Source: JAUVUV01 sp964548275
GTDB taxonomy: Bacteria; Gemmatimonadota; Glassbacteria; GWA2-58-10
Direction of reading: 5' to 3'
DNA: 19,667 nucleotides
Assembly: GCA_964548275.1 (NCBI GenBank)
Contig: CAZJQI010000071.1
Span: 1-19,667 of the forward strand
This document shows, piece after piece, positions 14,902 to 19,667 of this stretch. Each line of letters begins with the position of its first letter. The stretch's first letter is position 1. Both the position numbers and the translations under genes were made by a program. The notes beneath the pieces were generated by a model. It worked only from the letters and a program-made list of their open reading frames with translations. It searched no databases and was not told where the DNA came from.

Positions 14902-15702
14902 CTAAAGTCTAAAATAGAATTTTAAACCACCTTTGAATTGGAGAAAATTAGTGTTCTTCTTTCCTGGATAGTTAGTCAACTCCAAGCCTCTTTCCCAAGA
15001 ATAATAAAATTTCAAATCATCCATTGAATTAATCTCCGCGTTCCTGCTCTTTCCTCCGGTGAATATCTGCGTATATGATCCATATACGTTGAGTGCAAAT
15101 CTCTGTGCAAGTCCGTATTCCATTCCAGCCCCGAAATAAAAGCCGAGATCTTTTGAGGATTGTTTATGTGGTCCTCTCAATCTGTAATCATAATCACCGG
15201 TAATAGTTGTTTCAATGGAAAGCCTGCTACTATAATAGACCGCACCAAGCCTGGCAAATCCTCTTAACTCGGATGAAGCCGGGAAAATAAATAATAGACC
15301 GGGGCTAAATGATATACTCTTCATGGTAAATTGTGTAGTAAGTATAGATTCAGCTGGAATAAGAGGAGCCCAGTCAATGTCGGCACGCCACATGCGTTCA
15401 GTTACACGCTTTCTATATTCCCAGACGCTAGAACGAATTTTATTTGCAAAGTAACCTTCAATTTTGTTGAACTTGTTAAATGAAAAAGAAGCGGGAATAA
15501 CACCAATGTGGTCAGTCAGCATATAACCTAATTCTAAGGAGAGGGAATTTTTCAAGTTAAATTGTTCTGTCAGCACAGGGCCGTAAATTTTACCACCGCC
15601 TGCGGAAACCTCGGCGAACCACCTTTTGCCGTTTATCTGTGCCTGGAGAGAGATAGTATTAGCCAGTAAAAAGAAAGAGAGCAGGACAATAAGTTTTTTC
15701 AT
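14902..15702 (-). CDS. Outer-membrane beta-barrel protein, function unknown
   Basis: This 266-residue protein has a clear signal peptide (MKKLIVLLSFFLLANTISLQAQ, cleavage likely after residue 20-22). The rest alternates polar and aromatic or hydrophobic residues, with many short glycine- and tyrosine-rich strands such as FYFGAGMEYGL, LNVYGSYTQIF and FKGGLKFYFRL. That is the usual look of an 8- to 12-stranded outer-membrane barrel of the porin or opacity-protein kind. The last residue is Leu rather than Phe. No family was recognised. ATG 15702 has AAGGG 7 bases upstream. The gene is noticeably AT-richer than dnaK next to it and is transcribed from a strong promoter about 225 bases upstream, leaving a long leader. 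Confidence 0.75.
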   Translation of the reverse strand: MKKLIVLLSFFLLANTISLQAQINGKRWFAEVSAGGGKIYGPVLTEQFNLKNSLSLELGYMLTDHIGVIPASFSFNKFNKIEGYFANKIRSSVWEYRKRVTERMWRADIDWAPLIPAESILTTQFTMKSISFSPGLLFIFPASSELRGFARLGAVYYSSRLSIETTITGDYDYRLRGPHKQSSKDLGFYFGAGMEYGLAQRFALNVYGSYTQIFTGGKSRNAEINSMDDLKFYYSWERGLELTNYPGKKNTNFLQFKGGLKFYFRL

Positions 15703-15927
15703 CTTAAAACCCTTTCCGGGGGGCTATTTCAAAAGTTACTTATGCCGTAACATTTCACGGACACGTAGCCAGCATGAGCCTTTTTATTGTCTGAGTAATA
15801 CAGGCTGCTTCTTTAGTCGTTGGAAAAATCCAGCGGCTTTCTCTGTGGGGGGATATTTCTTTAAATACTTAGGGGTTTGTTCAGCCCTGCATTAGTGCGG
15901 TTATATTTTAAATTCGGATCACCTTTC
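15703..15927 (-). promoter_or_regulatory. Long structured 5' leader of the outer-membrane protein gene
   Basis: About 225 bases separate the inferred transcription start from the ATG. Several hairpins can be drawn on the minus strand: AGCAGCCT with AGGCT/TGCT across about 20 bases, CCGT with ACGG, and GTTAC with GTAAC. A run of six C directly precedes the AAAGGG ribosome site and could mask it. It does not match a riboswitch class I can identify. On the plus strand the region is gene-free. Confidence 0.35.
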
Positions 15928-15933
15928 TATTTT

Positions 15934-15962
15934 ATTTTAATGGATTATTTTTATTCTGTCAA
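15934..15962 (-). promoter_or_regulatory. Strong promoter of the outer-membrane protein gene
   Basis: On the minus strand, a perfect TTGACA (15962-15957) and TAAAAT (15939-15934) are 17 bases apart. Surrounding DNA is very AT-rich. Confidence 0.65.
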
Positions 15963-16231
15963 TTTTTATGAAAAAAATATTTTCTTCTATTAGATGAAGA
16001 CAATAGAATTTTGCAAGTTCCAAGTGATAAAAAAGTAATTAATTTTAATTTTTAATTTCTTTCAAAACTGCTAATGGAAATAATTCAATAGTTTTCCTCC
16101 GGTTGCCTGTAGAATTATTCAGGGCCTTCACAAAAAAACACCGTTGGCACTCCGCCCCCTCTCTGTTAACTTCCTGCCTGTCAGACAATAACCGTTCCGC
16201 CATCAATTAGAGTTTAAAAGAAGGGTTCCCT
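15963..16231. other. Gene-free, very AT-rich stretch
   Basis: Between the barrel-gene promoter and the secreted lyase gene there is no convincing gene. A short plus-strand signal-peptide-like frame begins at 16232 (see findings). No clear terminator for the lyase gene was found. Confidence 0.45.
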
Positions 16232-16306
16232 TTGTTGCTCTATAGATTCTCTTTAGTTATCGCTCTTTTCGCTTTCTGCTGGGCTGCTTTTCCCTGTGCA
16301 GCCCTT

Positions 16307-19153
16307 TCACCGCAGCACGATCATTTTTCTTACACGGCTCAGGCTTCCAGCTTTCAGCCTGTAAAAATAGACTCCGGAAGGGACCTCCCTGCCCTGGCTG
16401 TCCGTGCCGTCCCAGAAAACATGGTAAACACCGGGCTCTTTCACCTCATCCACCAGCAGCCGCACTATCTGCCCGCGCAGGTTATAGATTTCCAGCTTCG
16501 TTTTCAGCAGCGGCCCCTCAGACAGCGAGTAACTGATCGTGGTGCTGGGGTTGAAAGGATTTGGACTGTTCTGCTGCAGCGCTAATCTTTTTGCCGCTGA
16601 CAGTGGGCCAAGCAGAGCCAGGGCCTGGCTTCTCTCACTGTCGGAGAGATTGAGCCGCTCGAGCATGCTCCATATATATTTTCTTTCCTCGGCGGTAAAG
16701 TTAAGCGGCTCTGAGGCTGCAGCCAGAAAGCCCCAGGTTGCCCGCTTCCTGATATATGAAATAAGCGCGATTGCATCATCCATGGAATAGCCGCCGTCGC
16801 GGTTGAAATCGAACCTCTCCTCATCCGGGTTTTCTCTTGCTCCAAGGATCAGATAGATCACGTCCGTGATCGATACCCGGCTGTCGAGGTTAAGATCGCC
16901 TCTGCCACCGAGTTCCAGAGTGGTGTCGATTTCTGTGGGTAGATACCCCAGCTCCTCCTCTTCGAATTTCACCCGGGCGCTCAACGTGCCCCAGCGGGAG
17001 AAATATACTTCCACAGTCTCAGTCTCTGCCGGGGCGATCCGCACGCCCACCAGGCTCGTATCCTGCTCGATCAGGCTGACTTCGGACATCATCGTGTCCT
17101 GCTCATCGCCGATCTCCAATACATGAAGAAAATAATCGCGGGTCTCGGCCACCCGGGATTCGACTTCCAGGCGCCAGGGCACTGTGGGCGGCTGGTCGCT
17201 GTTGCCGCCGGCGTGGTTGTACTGCGCGCTTGGTTCGTGGGGATGTCCCCAGAATTCGTGTCCCTCGCCGCCGCGCCTGGTGATCGTAAAAGTACCGGGC
17301 AGCAGGGTCTTGAGAAAGGCGCGAGATTTTCCGGTGGAGAGCACATCCTCTTCCACCCCAGCCGGATCACTGAGCCAGGTGGAAACATCGGCATCGGAGT
17401 ACGAGTAAACGTGATCCTCGGTGATCTCGGTCTCGGTTCCGTTGACTGTCGGCTCTGAGGGAATGTGCAGAAACCATGTCTTCGGGAATTCGGCTTTCCT
17501 GGCGTCGATCCGGTCGAAAATGACAAAGAACTCCCGTCGGCCCCGGAGATACAGAAACTGGCGGGTAACTTCGCTCACTTTGGTGGACCTGTATGCATCG
17601 GTCAGGTCCGCAGCGGCGTAAGTATATTTCCAGTCGTGCTTGAATGCGGTGATATGGCCCCGTTCCTGCCTCTTGCCGCCCTCACTGGTTCTGCCGGTAT
17701 AGACGCGCCTTATCATGCCGCCGTCGTTCTCGTTCATGGTGCCGCCTTCAGCCAGGGCCGATGCGCCGGGGGAGACCCGCCTGCTGAATTCTTCATCCGG
17801 ATCGTAAATTGTCACTATGTTGAACGCCAGGGAGCCGCCTGAGTAGTAGTCGCTGTCATTGTGTCCCATGCCGCCTGCGCGCAGCACGAGCCAGCCCTTT
17901 TTGGCAATCAGGAAGTGGCCCTCGTCGTCTCGGGAATGCCCGGCGTAAAACGGGCCCGCGCCGAAAAAGGCCCAGGTGGCGTTCGGATTGTTCCAGCCAC
18001 TGCGCATGTAGACATGTCCCGCACCGGCAAAAAGCCGGGCCGAGGGCCAGCTCTCCTGGGCCGGAGTTCTTGTCGGAACATCGCTGTCGTAGGTCAGCAA
18101 ACGCTGCCAGGGCAAGGGCCTCCAGCTTTGCGTCCATGTTCCCCGGTCATAGGAGGCGCTGATAAGACTGGCTACAGGGTCCTGGTAGCGCGCCCCGAGA
18201 ATCGGTGCGGTGGCGTACCAGCTTTCCTCGAGGAAATCACCGCTGTTATCGTCGATATAGGCTGTACGGTCCGAGAACGGCACGGTGAGATGCACTGCCC
18301 ACCTGTTCATTTCTTTTAAATATGAAGTGGGCGTGCCCAGCTGGAACCAGTCCTTGCCCGTGGCCGTGCGCCAGGCCTCGAAAGCCCAGGGGATCACCCT
18401 GGTCGGCCCGTAGCTGCCGTGCCCGTAGCTCTCGGACCAGACTCCCCCCATCATGTCGAAAAGCGGTATACAATCCACCGGCACAAGGCTGTCCCATGAA
18501 TCGAGAAACTGCTTGCAGGCGTCCTCGTGAATGCTCCCTGCTCCCGAAAGCGCCAGGGCCACAAAAAGTTTCGGGGTTATCCCGTCGCGGGTATTGCCGA
18601 TATTCAAATGCGCCGGACCCCAGGTCTGGTTGTAAAGCCAGTCGCCATTAGTCAGCGTGATTTCGGGCTTGGGTGTGTACCAGTAGAGCCATCCCCCCAG
18701 GGGAACGCCCAGCTTCACTCTCTCTTCGGCTGTCATCGCATCGTATATCCAGTCGAAAACCAGGGCGTAATAGCCGAAATGCCCGTTTCCGGCGTTGGAC
18801 AGGATCGACCCATCGCCCCAGAAATCAACTACCGCGCGGGCGTATGTTTCCGCTGTTTCATTGCCCAGCTCGCGCTCCACCAGGTAAACGATCCCGCAGC
18901 AGAGAAGTTCGTACGGAGCGTGCCACTGGCTGGTCGGTTTTTTCAATACGCCTGTCTGGAGAAAGTAATCCGCCTCCTGCTTCATCAGGGCGTAATCGCC
19001 GGCCAGAAGGCCGTCCCCATAGGCTTGCGAGGCCAGCTCAGGAAGCATCGCCTTGTTCACGAACATCAGGGGATGTTCGCCCAGTTGATAGTCGGCGCCT
19101 AATGGCCGCAACAGGACAAAAGTCGTCAATAGCAACAGAGATAACGGTTTCAT
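16307..19153 (-). CDS. Secreted heparinase II/III-type polysaccharide lyase with dockerin-like and C-terminal sorting domains
   Basis: This 948-residue secreted protein has a signal peptide (1-20), a helical toroid N-terminal region (about 25-350) and a beta-rich heparinase II/III-like domain (about 375-740). The latter contains FFGAGPFYAGHSRDDEGHF (397-413). His182 (GPAHLNIGNT), Tyr243 (SESYGHG) and His406 are in the order of the catalytic His/Tyr/His of heparinase II-type lyases. An acidic glycan such as a uronate- or glycosaminoglycan-like polymer is therefore the likely substrate (inferred). Residues 752-803 form two EF-hand, dockerin-like repeats (DLNLDSRVSITD and DFNRDGGYSMDD). The end (863-948, SPNPFNPSTTISY to SGVYFYRLKAG) is a type IX secretion or FlgD-like C-terminal domain. 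ATG 19153 has GGGGAG 5 bases upstream. No transporter, sulfatase or regulator adjoins it. Confidence 0.85.
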   Translation of the reverse strand: MKPLSLLLLTTFVLLRPLGADYQLGEHPLMFVNKAMLPELASQAYGDGLLAGDYALMKQEADYFLQTGVLKKPTSQWHAPYELLCCGIVYLVERELGNETAETYARAVVDFWGDGSILSNAGNGHFGYYALVFDWIYDAMTAEERVKLGVPLGGWLYWYTPKPEITLTNGDWLYNQTWGPAHLNIGNTRDGITPKLFVALALSGAGSIHEDACKQFLDSWDSLVPVDCIPLFDMMGGVWSESYGHGSYGPTRVIPWAFEAWRTATGKDWFQLGTPTSYLKEMNRWAVHLTVPFSDRTAYIDDNSGDFLEESWYATAPILGARYQDPVASLISASYDRGTWTQSWRPLPWQRLLTYDSDVPTRTPAQESWPSARLFAGAGHVYMRSGWNNPNATWAFFGAGPFYAGHSRDDEGHFLIAKKGWLVLRAGGMGHNDSDYYSGGSLAFNIVTIYDPDEEFSRRVSPGASALAEGGTMNENDGGMIRRVYTGRTSEGGKRQERGHITAFKHDWKYTYAAADLTDAYRSTKVSEVTRQFLYLRGRREFFVIFDRIDARKAEFPKTWFLHIPSEPTVNGTETEITEDHVYSYSDADVSTWLSDPAGVEEDVLSTGKSRAFLKTLLPGTFTITRRGGEGHEFWGHPHEPSAQYNHAGGNSDQPPTVPWRLEVESRVAETRDYFLHVLEIGDEQDTMMSEVSLIEQDTSLVGVRIAPAETETVEVYFSRWGTLSARVKFEEEELGYLPTEIDTTLELGGRGDLNLDSRVSITDVIYLILGARENPDEERFDFNRDGGYSMDDAIALISYIRKRATWGFLAAASEPLNFTAEERKYIWSMLERLNLSDSERSQALALLGPLSAAKRLALQQNSPNPFNPSTTISYSLSEGPLLKTKLEIYNLRGQIVRLLVDEVKEPGVYHVFWDGTDSQGREVPSGVYFYRLKAGSLSRVRKMIVLR

Positions 19154-19425
19154 CTTTTCTCCCCGTGACTGATTGGATGGATCAAGACCATGATTTCAAT
19201 CGCCTATCGCAGGAAAGATTTCAAGAAAAGGATATCTTATTCAGGCAACGCTTATTTTTGTATATAATAATCTTAAACGAATAGAACGAAAGGACAAATA
19301 AATATTCTCACATGCAGGTGAAATTTCTTTAAGAGCCAAAGCCCGGTCCGCTGCAGGTTCTTATAAGGACAGAATAACTTGCTGTGCGGCGGAAAAACAC
19401 GTTGCCCGCGGTCTGTTGATCATAG
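19154..19425. other. Gene-free region upstream of the lyase gene
   Basis: It must hold the promoter of the minus-strand lyase gene, but I see only AT-rich -10-like boxes around 19260-19275 without a convincing -35 box. No ORF is supported. Confidence 0.4.
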
Positions 19426-19454
19426 TTGACACATTTCACCGTCTCTGCTAATTT
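19426..19454 (+). promoter_or_regulatory. Sigma70-type promoter pointing at the cloverleaf
   Basis: A perfect TTGACA (19426-19431) and TAATTT (19449-19454) are 17 bases apart. Transcription would begin near 19461 and run into the cloverleaf structure and beyond the window edge. Confidence 0.5.
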
Positions 19455-19513
19455 CCTGCTTGTTAGCCCGGATTATTCATAAATTAATAAGATGTTATGT
19501 TTCCCCGGGGCCT

Positions 19514-19598
19514 GGGGGGCGGCGGGCGCATGAAATGCGCTCCGTTGCGCGAAAGCGCAACGCTCTGTGCGACCCAAGTCGCACAGCCGCCGCCCCCT
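19514..19598 (+). ncRNA. Cloverleaf-forming element, candidate structured RNA or palindromic repeat
   Basis: An 11-bp perfect closing stem pairs GGGGGCGGCGG (19515-19525) with CCGCCGCCCCC (19587-19597), extended by a G-T wobble. Inside are three perfect hairpins: 19526-19540 (6 bp, GAA loop), 19544-19561 (7 bp, GAAA loop) and 19566-19585 (8 bp, CCAA loop). Linkers are 0, 3, 4 and 1 bases, a compact four-way junction. It is not a tRNA, as there is no anticodon arm, T-loop or CCA-type acceptor. It may be a structured RNA, a 5' leader element of a gene beyond the window, or a DNA-level repeat. Confidence 0.5.
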
Positions 19599-19635
19599 CC
19601 CTCGGTGGCTGATAAAAATGTGAAAATAAGTGATT

Positions 19636-19651
19636 AGACCTGTCAAGGTCT
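19636..19651 (+). repeat. Short hairpin downstream of the cloverleaf
   Basis: AGACCT (19636-19641) pairs with AGGTCT (19646-19651), loop GTCA, followed by GGGTTTC. It could be a weak terminator or part of the next gene's leader. Confidence 0.3.
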
Positions 19652-19667
19652 GGGTTTCATGAATAAT

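Noticed and set aside
15703..15927. Possible c-di-GMP (GEMM) riboswitch in the barrel-gene leader
   Set aside because: Fragments such as GAAAGCC, CTAAAG and GGCTACG appear, but the conserved core order and spacing do not match.
16539..19284. Several long plus-strand open frames opposite the lyase gene, for example 17861-18319 and 18527-19102
   Set aside because: The antisense frames follow the codon bias of the lyase. They show no domain, no good ribosome site and no family resemblance.
19514..19598. tRNA gene suggested by the cloverleaf shape
   Set aside because: It lacks a 7-bp acceptor, a T-loop GTTCRA, D-loop GG and any usable anticodon loop; the loops are only 3-4 bases.

Overview
The window (about 19.7 kb) looks like chromosomal DNA from an uncultured Gram-negative bacterium of the FCB (Fibrobacteres-Chlorobi-Bacteroidetes) superphylum or a related candidate phylum such as Zixibacteria, Latescibacteria or Glassbacteria. 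The best clue is the 948-residue secreted enzyme at the right. It joins a heparinase II/III-type lyase, a dockerin-like EF-hand pair and a C-terminal domain of the type IX secretion or FlgD-like kind (SPNPFNP start, SGVYFYRL end), a layout typical of those phyla. An outer-membrane beta-barrel protein and a periplasmic TPR protein fit a two-membrane cell. The core genes are moderately GC-rich. The left edge and the stretch near 14.8-16.3 kb are clearly AT-richer.

Left part (1-2040): an accessory patch. It holds a GC-rich nested palindrome, an integron attC-like foldback site, a 73-residue zinc-ribbon protein that sits like an integron cassette, a remnant of a second attC-like half-site, a 326-bp MITE-like element with 12-bp terminal inverted repeats and a 5-bp target duplication, and an AbiU2-type HEPN protein that may be a defence or toxin RNase. 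A bidirectional terminator and a second GC-rich nested palindrome close the patch.

Middle part (2037-14820): mostly housekeeping genes. On the minus strand are a DMT-superfamily permease, the small SRP RNA with its own promoter, an M23 peptidase with an N-terminal membrane anchor, and an apparent ddl-folE2 operon (D-Ala-D-Ala ligase and type IB GTP cyclohydrolase). A very large TPR protein lies divergently on the plus strand. Next, on the minus strand, come a UPF0104/LPG-synthase-type membrane protein and ispE. dnaK is divergent from that pair and ends at a strong terminator. Together they cover cell-wall synthesis and remodelling (ddl, M23), isoprenoid precursors (ispE), folate or queuosine precursors (folE2), and protein folding and targeting (dnaK, SRP RNA).

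Right part (14821-19667): a minus-strand outer-membrane beta-barrel gene with a long structured leader, the large secreted lyase, and a 514-bp end region. That end region carries a clean DNA/RNA cloverleaf: an 11-bp closing stem and three perfect hairpins, one with a GAAA loop. It lies downstream of a good sigma70-type promoter. This cloverleaf, the attC-cassette-MITE patch next to the HEPN gene, and a sigma54-like promoter in front of dnaK are the most unusual items. No complete undescribed multi-gene system was recognised. All identities come from reading motifs by eye, with no database search.
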